From contig NZ_JACJPF010000101.1 of assembly GCF_014695915.1 (NCBI RefSeq), positions 62,001 to 126,000 on the forward strand: 64,000 bases of DNA, in the 5' to 3' direction. Of this stretch, positions 27,348 to 36,272 are shown one piece after another. The notes under the pieces are model-generated. The model was not told the DNA's origin and searched no databases. It saw only the letters and a program-made list of their open reading frames with translations. The stretch is from Trichocoleus sp. FACHB-40. GTDB taxonomy: Bacteria > Cyanobacteriota > Cyanobacteriia > Cyanobacteriales > FACHB-T130. The first letter of the stretch is position 1. Every line of letters begins with the position of its first letter. The translations under genes and the position numbers were made by a program.

Positions 27348-29954
27348 CTAGCGCAACGCACCAGATGGAATACCCAAAATATCTTCAATCTTGGGCATAT
27401 CTTCTAAGGAAATCACGCGACCTTCATCCTCAAAATTAGCGATTTGATCGAAGTTGAGATAGCGATACAAATCACCCGCAAAAGGATGAATTTTCTTCGC
27501 CACAATGTCCAGATATTCCTGCACCGTGGGGATGCGACCAAGCATTGCACAAACAGCTGCTAATTCAGCGGAACCGAGATAAACTCGCGCATCTTTGCCC
27601 ATGCGATTATTGAAGTTGCGAGTGGAAGTTGAAAACACCGTTGTACCGTCATCCACACGGGCTTGATTTCCCATGCAGAGACTACATCCCGGCATTTCTG
27701 TACGCGCCCCTGCGGCATCAAATACGCCATAAACACCTTCTTCTTTTAGTTGGTGTTCATCCATTCGAGTTGGAGGACAAATCCACAAGCGGGTTTTGAC
27801 TGCTGTTTCGCCTTCCAATACTTTCGCGGTAGCGCGATAGTGTCCGATATTCGTCATACAAGAACCGACGAATACTTCTTGCACTGGATCGTTAGCAACT
27901 TCAGAAAGTAACTTGACGTTATCAGGATCGTTCGGCGCGGCGACGATTGGTTCCTTGATTTCGTTCAAGTCAATCTCGATAATTTCTGCATACTCCGCAT
28001 CCGGATCTGCTTCCATTAACACGGGATTTGCTAGCCATTCTTCCATCTTGGCGACGCGGCGCATGATGGTACGCGCATCGGCGTAGCCTCGCGCTACCAT
28101 GTTTTTCAACAACGCTACGTTGGAACGCAGATATTCGGAAATTGTCTCGATACTGAGTTTAATTGTGCTACCTGCACAAGAACGTTCAGCGCTGGCATCG
28201 GTAAATTCAAAAGCTTGCTCAACTTTCAAGTCTGGCAAACCTTCAATTTCCATAATTCGCCCAGAAAAGATGTTTTTCTTATTCTGTTTCTCGACAGTCA
28301 AAAGACCTTTTTGGATGGCAATATATGGGATGGCATTGACGATATCCCGCAGCGTGATACCTGGTTGCAATTCGCCTTTGAAGCGGACTAAAACAGATTC
28401 CGGCATATCCAACGGCATTACGCCCAAAGCTGCGGCAAACGCAACTAACCCGGAACCGGCTGGGAAGGAAATACCCAAGGGAAAGCGGGTGTGGGAGTCG
28501 CCGCCAGTTCCCACTGTGTCTGGTAGCAGCATCCGGTTTAGCCAAGAATGGATGATACCATCGCCGGGACGCAAGGCGACACCGCCACGCTGGGCGATGA
28601 AGTCAGGCAGTTCCTTGTGGGTTTTCACATCCACTGGCTTTGGATAGGCAGCGGTGTGGCAGAAACTCTGCATTACCAAGTCTGCGCTGAAACCCAGACA
28701 GGCGAGTTCTTTGAGTTCGTCGCGGGTCATGGGGCCTGTGGTATCTTGAGAACCAACAGTGGTCATGATTGGTTCGCAGGAAGTTCCAGGGCGCACCCCA
28801 GCGAGTCCGCAGGCTTTGCCGACCATTTTTTGTGCCAAGGTGTATCCTTTGCCCGTGTCGATGGGTGGGCGAGGACGGATGAAGATGGGGCTTGGTTCTA
28901 AATCCAGAGCAACTCGGATTTTATCGGTGAGGGTGCGTCCGATAAGTAGGGGAATGCGTCCTCCGGCGCGTACTTCGTCGGTGATGGTGTCGGGTTTGAG
29001 GCTGAAGGTGGATATTACTTCGCCAGCTTCGTTGGTAATTTCACCTTTGTAGGGATGAATGGTAATTACCATCCCGGTTTCCATCTTGCTGACATCGCAC
29101 TGGATGGGTAATGCACCTGCATCTTCAGCGGTGTTGAAGAAAATCGGCGCGATCGCACTCCCTAATATATATCCCCCTGCCCGTTTGTTCGGCACGAAAG
29201 GTATATCATTGCCAATGTGCCACAGCACTGAGTTGATCGCAGATTTCCGGGAAGAACCAGTCCCCACTACATCCCCCACATAAGCGACGGGATGGCCTTT
29301 TTTCTTTAACTCGACAATGGTTTCCAAACTTCCCGGTTGCTTGGATTCAAGCATTGCCAAGGCGTGTAAGGGAATATCCGGGCGAGTTGTGGCGTGGGTT
29401 GCGGGGGATAAATCGTCGGTATTCGTTTCTCCCGGCACTTTAAAGACGGTGACGGTAATGGCTTCCGGCAAAGGGGGGCGAGAGGTGAACCACTCAGCCG
29501 CCGCCCAAGACTCGATTACTTGTTTGGCGTAGGCATTAGTTTCGGATAATTCCTCTACGTCGTGGAAGGCATCATACACCAGCATAATTTTGCTTAAAGC
29601 AGTTGCGGCTGCTGATGCCAATTCATCGTCTGATTTTAGTAAATCTATTAACGATTGCACGTTGTAGCCGCCTACCATTGTCCCCAGCAACTCGATGGCG
29701 TAGATGGGGGAAATTAGGGGGCTTTTAGTTTCGCCTTTGGCAACGGCGGTGAGAAATCCTGCTTTTACGTAAGCTGCGGGATCGACTCCAGGGGGAACGC
29801 GATCGCGCAACAATTCCAACAACGTCTCTTCTTCACCAGCTGGCGGATTTTTCAACATTTCGCACAGTTGCGATGTTTGTTCGGCATCCAGGGGTAAAGG
29901 GGGAATTCCCAAAGCCGCACGTTCAGCAACGTGTTGACGATAAAATTCAAGCAT
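27348..29954 (-). CDS. acnB: Bifunctional aconitate hydratase B / 2-methylisocitrate dehydratase
   Basis: An 868-residue aconitase of the B type, close to the usual 865. The N-terminal HEAT-like domain ([20 protein letters not shown]) precedes the swivelling domain, as expected for AcnB. The 4Fe-4S ligands are visible as VGSCMTN and [10 protein letters not shown] near the C-terminus. The substrate loop GGDSHTRFP and the motif [16 protein letters not shown] are present. It interconverts citrate and isocitrate in the cyanobacterial TCA pathway and supplies isocitrate for 2-oxoglutarate. A hairpin (27311-27335) follows the stop. The ATG at 29954 is the natural start. Confidence 0.97.
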   Translation of the reverse strand: MLEFYRQHVAERAALGIPPLPLDAEQTSQLCEMLKNPPAGEEETLLELLRDRVPPGVDPAAYVKAGFLTAVAKGETKSPLISPIYAIELLGTMVGGYNVQSLIDLLKSDDELASAAATALSKIMLVYDAFHDVEELSETNAYAKQVIESWAAAEWFTSRPPLPEAITVTVFKVPGETNTDDLSPATHATTRPDIPLHALAMLESKQPGSLETIVELKKKGHPVAYVGDVVGTGSSRKSAINSVLWHIGNDIPFVPNKRAGGYILGSAIAPIFFNTAEDAGALPIQCDVSKMETGMVITIHPYKGEITNEAGEVISTFSLKPDTITDEVRAGGRIPLLIGRTLTDKIRVALDLEPSPIFIRPRPPIDTGKGYTLAQKMVGKACGLAGVRPGTSCEPIMTTVGSQDTTGPMTRDELKELACLGFSADLVMQSFCHTAAYPKPVDVKTHKELPDFIAQRGGVALRPGDGIIHSWLNRMLLPDTVGTGGDSHTRFPLGISFPAGSGLVAFAAALGVMPLDMPESVLVRFKGELQPGITLRDIVNAIPYIAIQKGLLTVEKQNKKNIFSGRIMEIEGLPDLKVEQAFEFTDASAERSCAGSTIKLSIETISEYLRSNVALLKNMVARGYADARTIMRRVAKMEEWLANPVLMEADPDAEYAEIIEIDLNEIKEPIVAAPNDPDNVKLLSEVANDPVQEVFVGSCMTNIGHYRATAKVLEGETAVKTRLWICPPTRMDEHQLKEEGVYGVFDAAGARTEMPGCSLCMGNQARVDDGTTVFSTSTRNFNNRMGKDARVYLGSAELAAVCAMLGRIPTVQEYLDIVAKKIHPFAGDLYRYLNFDQIANFEDEGRVISLEDMPKIEDILGIPSGALR

Positions 29955-30350
29955 TTTCTAGTCTCCACAAACAATTAAGAGCAAAATTTAGGGGCGAATC
30001 GCTTTTGGGTTCTCCGCCTGGAGAATACAATTTCGATACCTGCGCTTCACAGCCACCAGTGAACAGAAAGTGTCGCTGCTACTGCTTGAGACGCAGATCA
30101 ACATTATTAATTATTGTGAAAAATTGAAATAGAATTTGTACGGATTGCTGCAACTTGGTTGTTCGGCGGCAACATTGCACAAAAAAAAAGGCGATCGCTC
30201 TCTATCGCCCGCTTACTTCTATAAACCAGGAATCCGTCGTCTTCAGATTTGAAGATTTCGTGCTTAGATTAAATTCTACACCTTTAGGGGGATGAGTGCG
30301 ATATTTTTATGTCAGAACGCGATCGCACTTTAATTGCAGACTACTAAATA
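29955..30350. other. Gene-free stretch upstream of acnB
   Basis: Roughly 400 bp with the acnB promoter at its low end, two HIP1-type sites and a poly-A run near 30180. No open frame with coding character was found. Confidence 0.4.
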
Positions 30351-30389
30351 AAATATCTCTGACAGGCATCTTGCCTGTCAGAGATATTT
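30351..30389 (-). terminator. Terminator of the DUF4278 gene
   Basis: AAATATCTCTGACAGGCA (30351-30368) pairs perfectly with 30372-30389 over a 3-base loop, an 18-bp stem. It lies 18 bp after the stop of the DUF4278 gene and is followed on the minus strand by TATTTAG. Confidence 0.8.
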
Positions 30390-30406
30390 TAATCAGTTTC
30401 ACCTAA

Positions 30407-30823
30407 TTAGCACGCGCTCAATTGCTTCGACTCTGCCTCCAGAAGGCGGATCAGGTTTTCATCCCCGTTAGCTTTGGCTACCTGGATGCGGTGTTCCAGA
30501 CTGCGCCGGATACTCTCCAAGTGCATTCTAGCGGCTTCATCCATCATTTTTTGACGGTTTTTATCCACTGACAATTTGCACTCCGGTAAATTTACCAATT
30601 GTTCAAGATGTTGCCGCTGTAGAGTATCGGTTGTTCCGGTTTTGCCGACAATGTAGGGAACGCCACGATACTTTAAATTAACCATCACATCAGGAACCTG
30701 AACGTGTCTGGGATATTGAACTTTATAATTTTGACCCCGATACTTAGCCAAAATTTCGCCTTCAGTCACTTCCAGCGTGGGTGAGGTGTTTTCATAACTG
30801 CTACCGCGATAAGAAAATTTCAT
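30407..30823 (-). CDS. DUF4278-domain protein
   Basis: About 138 residues. The N-terminal half carries the repeated YRG motifs that define DUF4278: MKFSYRGSSYEN, ILAKYRGQNYKV and LKYRGVPYIVG. The second half is helical and charged (MDEAARMHLESIRRSLEHRI). The function is unknown; members are small, cyanobacterial and often abundant. The ATG at 30823 follows TTGGAGGC, a strong ribosome binding site, so the frame's upstream TTG is rejected. It ends at a long-stem terminator. Confidence 0.85.
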   Translation of the reverse strand: MKFSYRGSSYENTSPTLEVTEGEILAKYRGQNYKVQYPRHVQVPDVMVNLKYRGVPYIVGKTGTTDTLQRQHLEQLVNLPECKLSVDKNRQKMMDEAARMHLESIRRSLEHRIQVAKANGDENLIRLLEAESKQLSAC

Positions 30824-31318
30824 AAAATTTGCCTCCAATGAAGTTTCCTAAGTATTTCTTACTAAATGAGGTGGTTGCGAGTACGACATCGCTCTCTACT
30901 TCTATTCTCCAGCACTGTTGATGGCTGCGAATCCCCATCTGGGAAGAACTAAATATTTTTATTTCTGTATCTATTTTTACAGTTCGCCAGCAAATCGTCA
31001 ACGATTAAGATACTTTAAGCAACATTTATATCTTTTGGCAGATAGCACACTGAAGCCCACTATGACAGGGGGAGGATAAACTTGGTGAGATTCATCTGGT
31101 GATTTGTGGCGTTTCAGATGTCAAGAGAAGCGGCTAACTTTCTAAGAAAGGCTAATTATTTTGATGCACTAAATTTGGTTTTTCACACCACAAGCAGCAC
31201 AAAAATTTTTACCGTTACAACTTGCATCTGATTGGCAATGCAAGAAAGATATCGCTAGTTGATGATTATATTTAAAAGAATGCGATCGCGTTCTCCAAAG
31301 CCGAAGTATTCCTAAGCT
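30824..31318. other. Gene-poor stretch
   Basis: No confident gene. A minus-strand frame (31169-31411) ends in a cysteine-rich tail (NGKNFCAACGVKNQI) resembling a zinc-ribbon end, but it begins inside the DUF1802 gene's 3' end and has no start of its own. It may contain a scrap of a lost gene. The promoter of the DUF4278 gene lies near 30830-30950. Confidence 0.35.
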
Positions 31319-31408
31319 AACAAGTCGCGCCGGAAATACAAGCGATCGCTTTCTATATCTCAGGTATCCATTGACAAGTCGCGCAGAAAGTAGAAGCGAT
31401 CGCTTCTC
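31319..31408 (-). repeat. Tandem duplicate of the DUF1802 gene 3' end
   Basis: On the minus strand the gene ends with codons for SDRFYFLRDLSMDT (through 31360). About 54 bp later the sequence repeats as SDRLYFRRDLLA plus a TAG (31319-31352). Both copies contain ACAAGTCGCGC and the HIP1 octamer on the plus strand. The second copy is a degraded duplicate of the gene's own end. Confidence 0.65.
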
Positions 31409-32829
31409 CAATCAGTTCCCTTTTTTCGCCCCAAGTATCCCGTTAAAGGCGAGGAAAGCTCAATCAGCAAATCATGAACTGAGTCATCGCTCAGTTTAGA
31501 GCTTTGATTCTCGGCAAACCTTGCGTTGTAGTGAGTGCGAATTTCTATAGCTGTCGGATAATCGCTACCTGGCTCAGAAAGCTCTTTAACAGTTTTAACA
31601 ATCTGCGATCGCAGATTAATATCTTTTAGAACTTTCTGAATGTATTCATCAATCTTGTAGTCAATCTGACCTGCTTCAAGATATGGCTTCAACTCGAGCA
31701 AATTAACTGAACCTGGATATTTCGCTTGAATTTCAACCAACTTTTGTAAAGTCATAGGATTGATAATGCTTACTTTCCATTCATCGGCTGCTTTTAATAA
31801 GGGAACTGTAGGCTCTCCGGGACCAATGATTAATTTTGCAGTTCCTATAAACTCATCTGTTCCTAAATGTGTCCCCCCTAGCTGAACTAATTCTTTAACA
31901 GCAATATTTCCAATGCTCCTACCTGCTTTGCATTCACCAACTAAAGGATAAGGCTTTGAGCAGAATAAATCTAAGCCACCCGCACCTCCTTTGTAAGCTT
32001 CATCAACTGTAAAACCAAGAAACTCAAGACTACGACGCACAATGTTTTCAAAGTCTGTTCCAGCTTGATAGTTACTTTTTCCTTCGTCTAGTTCTTTACT
32101 ACGATTACCCAAAGCTGCAATTGACGTTATCCAATCTAATTTTTTATTAAGTTGCTTTATGAGATTATCACTACTCCAACCCAGAAAAACTTTGATATGT
32201 TGCTCTAGTTCTTCTGCTGCTTGGTTAGTGATAGTTAAAGAGGCGATCGCACTCTGTAATTCTTCCAATTCTGGATGCAGTGGCGGTAGCCGATTTTCTA
32301 ACTGATTGCTACGTTGGGCGAAAATGTGATCGCTCAATACAGGTGTTGCATCTGTAACGCTTAAGGAATGAGGTAAACCCACAAATTGATCCTGAGTATT
32401 GTGAGGCATTTCAAATGGCTGAGGTAGCAAATAAACGCGCAAATGTGCCAGAAAATTACAATGTCGTTGCGAGAGAATTTGCTGTAACGCTTCGGTTGTC
32501 CAGATGGTTAATCGTGACAAAGCTTCTAAGGACTCAGGCTTTTTCAGAGGTAGACACAGTTCGCACCTAGCCCAAGCTTTAATAGTGACCGTTTCATGAT
32601 GCAATTGAGCAATCGCACTTTTGGCAATGGGCAAAAAGCCTGAGCGGTAGTGTTGTTCAATAGGCAGAGGGTCAGTGGAAATATCAGCAGGATAAAGGGC
32701 AACTACAAACCCAGGAGAGAGAAATGTTCGCGGCATGAAAGCAATCATTCGCCCTTGAATTAACGCTTCAATGTCTGGCGCTGGTAGTCTTAAGGCAGTA
32801 TCAAGGTTGACAGAACTTACTGGCGACAT
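31360..32829 (-). CDS. DUF1802 protein with PD-(D/E)XK nuclease-like core
   Basis: A 489-residue protein. Residues 1-180 match DUF1802 (LPAPDIEALIQGRMIAFMPR, then TIKAWARCELCLPL). Residues about 255-345 form a restriction-endonuclease-like domain: DFENIVRRSLEFLGFTV with Glu261, GGAGGLDLFCS with Asp287, and VGECKAG with Glu299 and Lys301. Together these give the classical E...D...ExK site. A helical C-terminal domain follows. It probably binds and perhaps cleaves DNA; no target is known. It starts 8 bp after the Uma2 stop and is the last gene of a four-gene minus-strand cluster. Confidence 0.82.
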   Translation of the reverse strand: MSPVSSVNLDTALRLPAPDIEALIQGRMIAFMPRTFLSPGFVVALYPADISTDPLPIEQHYRSGFLPIAKSAIAQLHHETVTIKAWARCELCLPLKKPESLEALSRLTIWTTEALQQILSQRHCNFLAHLRVYLLPQPFEMPHNTQDQFVGLPHSLSVTDATPVLSDHIFAQRSNQLENRLPPLHPELEELQSAIASLTITNQAAEELEQHIKVFLGWSSDNLIKQLNKKLDWITSIAALGNRSKELDEGKSNYQAGTDFENIVRRSLEFLGFTVDEAYKGGAGGLDLFCSKPYPLVGECKAGRSIGNIAVKELVQLGGTHLGTDEFIGTAKLIIGPGEPTVPLLKAADEWKVSIINPMTLQKLVEIQAKYPGSVNLLELKPYLEAGQIDYKIDEYIQKVLKDINLRSQIVKTVKELSEPGSDYPTAIEIRTHYNARFAENQSSKLSDDSVHDLLIELSSPLTGYLGRKKGTDWRSDRFYFLRDLSMDT

Positions 32830-32837
32830 ACTTCATC

Positions 32838-33482
32838 TTATGGTTGAAATTGAGTTAATAACCAAGCCACAACTTGAGAGTGCGCCATTTGACGACTGCG
32901 CCGCAAAGTCTCTTCTAATACTGCCATCTCTAAACCTGGTAATATTTGAGATTGAGTAATTCTTCTACTACCACCACTAGAAATTATTTCAAAGGCAATT
33001 ATTTCGGCTTGCTGCACATCCACTATCCAATATTCAGATACTTTTATATCTTCATAAAGTAAGCGTTTTTCGCCTTTGTCATCAGCTAGGGTACTGTCAG
33101 AAATTTCAATAGCTATATCTGGCGGTGGAGTAATGTCAAGATTAGCGATCGCTGTTCCTATTGGTACCATTGGCGCTTTTTCTCCGATGTAATAAGATAC
33201 ATCAGGTTGGCACTCTCGAACACCTGTTTTCCGGTAGCTACAGTTATCCAAGCAATTGAGTGGGATGTTTTTGAGAGCGGCGAATAAGGTGACAGCAATA
33301 GCAATAATCCCATTATCTTTTGCATGATCAGGGCCTACTGACATAGTTTCAATCCTCATTCGTCCATTGTAGTAGTAGCCTTTAGCTTTTTGATAAGCTG
33401 GGTCTTCAACGGTTTGGATAAATTCATCCCATGTAGCTACAACCCAAGTATCAGTCGGTAGTTTTGTCCGCATGGTACTCAT
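32838..33482 (-). CDS. Uma2-family nuclease-fold protein, in the ATPase cluster
   Basis: A 214-residue Uma2 protein. Core signatures are CQPDVSYYIGEK, TPPPDIAIEISDST and the following KRLLYEDIKVSEYWIVDVQQ, with Asp/Glu residues at the expected PD-(D/E)XK positions. It lies 29 bp after the ATPase gene and 8 bp before the DUF1802 gene on the same strand. Unlike the two other Uma2 genes in the window, no duplicated gene end flanks it, so it may be a resident member of this operon. Confidence 0.88.
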   Translation of the reverse strand: MSTMRTKLPTDTWVVATWDEFIQTVEDPAYQKAKGYYYNGRMRIETMSVGPDHAKDNGIIAIAVTLFAALKNIPLNCLDNCSYRKTGVRECQPDVSYYIGEKAPMVPIGTAIANLDITPPPDIAIEISDSTLADDKGEKRLLYEDIKVSEYWIVDVQQAEIIAFEIISSGGSRRITQSQILPGLEMAVLEETLRRSRQMAHSQVVAWLLTQFQP

Positions 33483-33511
33483 AGATTTCTCCGCAGCGAT
33501 ATTGTGTGGGT

Positions 33512-35374
33512 TTATGCAGCACTATCTTCATCAACTAAACCTACAGGAATCTGACCAGAAGGATCGCTCATAATCTCCTGTATGAGATAATTTTCACCTG
33601 CTAAGTTATTCTGAGCAATAAAATCAAATATTTGCTCCTCACTCACTTCGTAATCTTCACGAGCCTCGTATACAAACAAAATAGCTAGAAGAGGCTTGAT
33701 TGCTTCTACTTTCAATAGCACCCATTCTCCACCTAGATTGGGAGACAGTAGTTTACTTAAACACTGTTGAGCTTGAGTTTTGTCGCTAATTTCTTTAGAA
33801 CGAACTAAGCAACCACGAGTCAGGTCAAACTTGTTATATTCAATTAGCCGATTTAATCCAGCTAGCACGCTCCTAGCGTTAGATTGCTGAAGAACCGCCA
33901 CCCCAATTTTGACAGTTTTATTGTTTTCCTTCCCTATGATTTTGAAGTCAATGTAACCCTTGTCTGAAGCCTTGGCTTTAACTTCTTCGATGGCAGCGAT
34001 TTTAACTTTCTCTATGGTTTGTCCAACCAAAGTAGAAAAGCCCAGGCGAAGGGCGTTAGCAAGTTTCGCCTTATTCTCTAGCAAGGTTTGTATAGAGCCT
34101 TCAATATATGCAAGCTCCTTATTAAAAGCAGCTTCAACAGGATGAGGTTGCTGGTTTTTCGAGTCATCACTATTTATAATTGTAGATGTGCCAGTAACCT
34201 CAAAATGCCCAGCACACCATTGCAAAACTTTCCGCACAGTCGGCTTTTCTCTAGCCAGTTCTCTTAGTTTGTTTTCCTTAAACGGATAAACAGGGTTATG
34301 TGGAACTAAATTTCTTGATTCGTAAAACTCTCTCAGCCATAGGGTGACTAGCTCAACAATAGAGTCACCATCCATGTGTTTCAACTCAATCGGCTCTCTT
34401 GTTGCTGCTGAAACCCGATAAGGCATACCACCAGGAAGTATTTTAATTTTAAGTTGCCATGTGTCAGGGATCATAACTGTTAAAAGCACAACCCCTCGGC
34501 TGTCACTGTCTAGATTTAGGCTGTCAAATAGATTTTTAACTAATTCAGCAACAACCTGTGCTTTTGTATAACCACCCTCGTTGAAGTTAACTCCCTCTAG
34601 TTCGTCAAAACAAACGATCAGCGCCTTATAATCGCTGATCAAGCTTAAGATTTGCAGGACGGTATCAAAAGCATTGGCTTCTCGATCTTCTTTATCAACA
34701 TTTGGCAACTCCAGTTCAGCAGCTTTGGCTTCAGATATATCATTGCCAGACAACCATTTAATTGCGTAAGGAGCATAAACTTTTGATAGTGTCCATAGGA
34801 TAGCTCGGACAACATCAGGATCGCTAATATGAGGTTTATTTTGGCAAACCTCTTGGGTCAGATGATCCATGCCATACTCTTCTAATACGGAGGGAAAGTT
34901 TTCAATAACTTCTTTGAGTGGCAGAGGCTGTTCCGCAATTTGGTTTAACATAGCAGCAGCTAGTTCTTGCCACTGCTTTACCCCTTCGCTACCCACCTCG
35001 CTGAGACTAGCTCCCAAAGTCTGTAGGAATTGGTATTGAATCCGGTTTAACTCCCCAAACTTGCTGGCGCTGGCATAAACAAAGAAAGCACCCCCCTTAT
35101 CTTTCAAACGGTGGCGGATGCGACTAATGAGGTGAGTTTTGCCAACTCCCAGATCAGCTGTTATGGCAATAGAGGTCACTTTAGATGGACTAGAACTAAC
35201 CTGCTTTATCGCCTGAAAAACAGCGTCAGAAGCGTGGGCATTCAGAGTTTCAATATCAGGGAATCCTTTACCCCAAACATCTTGTTGTTTGACAGCAGCA
35301 GGTCTATTAAACGGATTGTAACTTTCGATAGCAGCGTTGAGGTATTCAATTGGAGAAACAGAAGAGGAAGTCAT
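33512..35374 (-). CDS. AAA-type ATPase of unknown role
   Basis: A 620-residue P-loop ATPase. Walker A is ADLGVGKTHL (residues 73-82) and Walker B is ALIVCFDELEG (251-261). Spacing and the N-terminal layout (PFNRPAAVKQQDVWGKGF before the P-loop) resemble ORC/Cdc6- or BrxC-like ATPases that load onto nucleic acid. The C-terminal third, about 440-600, is alpha/beta and contains GYIDFKIIGKENNKTVKIGV followed by a Gln-rich turn, which could be a degenerate nuclease-like fold. I cannot name the family. It follows the winged-helix-like gene after 46 bp and precedes Uma2 after 29 bp, so it is the likely engine of the module. Confidence 0.7.
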   Translation of the reverse strand: MTSSSVSPIEYLNAAIESYNPFNRPAAVKQQDVWGKGFPDIETLNAHASDAVFQAIKQVSSSPSKVTSIAITADLGVGKTHLISRIRHRLKDKGGAFFVYASASKFGELNRIQYQFLQTLGASLSEVGSEGVKQWQELAAAMLNQIAEQPLPLKEVIENFPSVLEEYGMDHLTQEVCQNKPHISDPDVVRAILWTLSKVYAPYAIKWLSGNDISEAKAAELELPNVDKEDREANAFDTVLQILSLISDYKALIVCFDELEGVNFNEGGYTKAQVVAELVKNLFDSLNLDSDSRGVVLLTVMIPDTWQLKIKILPGGMPYRVSAATREPIELKHMDGDSIVELVTLWLREFYESRNLVPHNPVYPFKENKLRELAREKPTVRKVLQWCAGHFEVTGTSTIINSDDSKNQQPHPVEAAFNKELAYIEGSIQTLLENKAKLANALRLGFSTLVGQTIEKVKIAAIEEVKAKASDKGYIDFKIIGKENNKTVKIGVAVLQQSNARSVLAGLNRLIEYNKFDLTRGCLVRSKEISDKTQAQQCLSKLLSPNLGGEWVLLKVEAIKPLLAILFVYEAREDYEVSEEQIFDFIAQNNLAGENYLIQEIMSDPSGQIPVGLVDEDSAA

Positions 35375-35420
35375 GGCGATTTGTGTGAGGTAGAAAACTA
35401 AAAAATGGTGGATTTCAAAT

Positions 35421-36098
35421 TTAGGAATTCAAGCGCTTGGCATAGTAGCGCAATCCGCTTAGTTCAGTAGTGATTGAGTCCTCGGCTTTGTCAGGGGTAA
35501 TGTCTGGCATCTCTCCGCCCATCAATTGAAAAATGTCGTTAGCCTGCATTTCCAGCAACCACTCATTGAAATGAGATCGCGTTACCCGTTCCCCAATCTG
35601 ACGGCGAATCCGGTAAATCGGCACCAAATTGTCCAGGTTATAATCCCGGTTAAGCTGGTCGTAAACATCCAACGCTACCGGCTTAAACTCGTCGTAAGAT
35701 GCGATCGCTTTCCCTTGTGCCTTACTTTGCACACCAGGAGCAGTCGCACCATTTGATCGTGTTCCCATCTCTCGGAGCCACTTCAACAAAGCATTGGCAG
35801 TTTTTGCCCCTATTTGAGAGTCAAACTCGAAATTAACACTGTTGAGTTTCTCGCCTAGCAACTGGACACCTTCAGAAGACAGGGATATCTTATTCTTGGA
35901 GATAGCGATCGCTCCGGCTTTTTCTAATTCTTGAAAAATGCCCTGATAGTCCGCAGCTTTCTCATTTGTTCTTTGAATTCGTTGGGTTAATTCACCTTTC
36001 TTAACTTCCGCCTTCGCTCCGCCCATATCCCACAGCGCCAAAAGCAGGCGAGTTTTTCCTTGGTCTTCCGTACCCCGTAAGCCTTTAGTTTCTGCCAT
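35421..36098 (-). CDS. Probable winged-helix protein, first gene of ATPase cluster
   Basis: A 225-residue protein from ATG 36098; the longer frame from 36167 starts in poor context and is rejected. Residues about 10-85 look like a winged-helix domain (DQGKTRLLLALWDMGGAKAE, then GIFQELEKAGAIAIS and NKISLSSEGVQLL). Residues 130-220 form a second helical domain with VPIYRIRRQIGERVTRSHFN, also winged-helix-like. It probably binds DNA and could recruit the ATPase encoded next. I do not recognise a named family. It is divergent from folC with about 170 bp of shared upstream region. Confidence 0.65.
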   Translation of the reverse strand: MAETKGLRGTEDQGKTRLLLALWDMGGAKAEVKKGELTQRIQRTNEKAADYQGIFQELEKAGAIAISKNKISLSSEGVQLLGEKLNSVNFEFDSQIGAKTANALLKWLREMGTRSNGATAPGVQSKAQGKAIASYDEFKPVALDVYDQLNRDYNLDNLVPIYRIRRQIGERVTRSHFNEWLLEMQANDIFQLMGGEMPDITPDKAEDSITTELSGLRYYAKRLNS

Positions 36099-36272
36099 CT
36101 TAATAATTCTTAGTTGCTGAAAAAAATACCGTCTCAGGTCAAACCACCTAACGTATAATAACCGCACATATCTAGCAAATCGCCTGTAAATGCGCTAGAG
36201 AATGCTTGTGCTGATTTACACAAGAAATTACACAAGAAATAAAATTAAAAAAAAAATTAGTATTAATTGCTC

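Noticed and set aside
28099..28901. Plus-strand frames of up to 182 codons opposite acnB
   Set aside because: They lie wholly within the highly conserved acnB gene and match no family; antisense open frames are common in this codon usage.
31169..31411. 80-codon minus-strand frame ending in a cysteine-rich tail
   Set aside because: It begins inside the DUF1802 gene end and passes through its duplicated copy. Only the last 25 codons look protein-like, so no gene is called.
32838..33482. Third Uma2 gene as another gene-end insertion
   Set aside because: Its borders with the ATPase and DUF1802 genes are 29 and 8 bp, leaving no room for a duplicated gene end, and none was found there.
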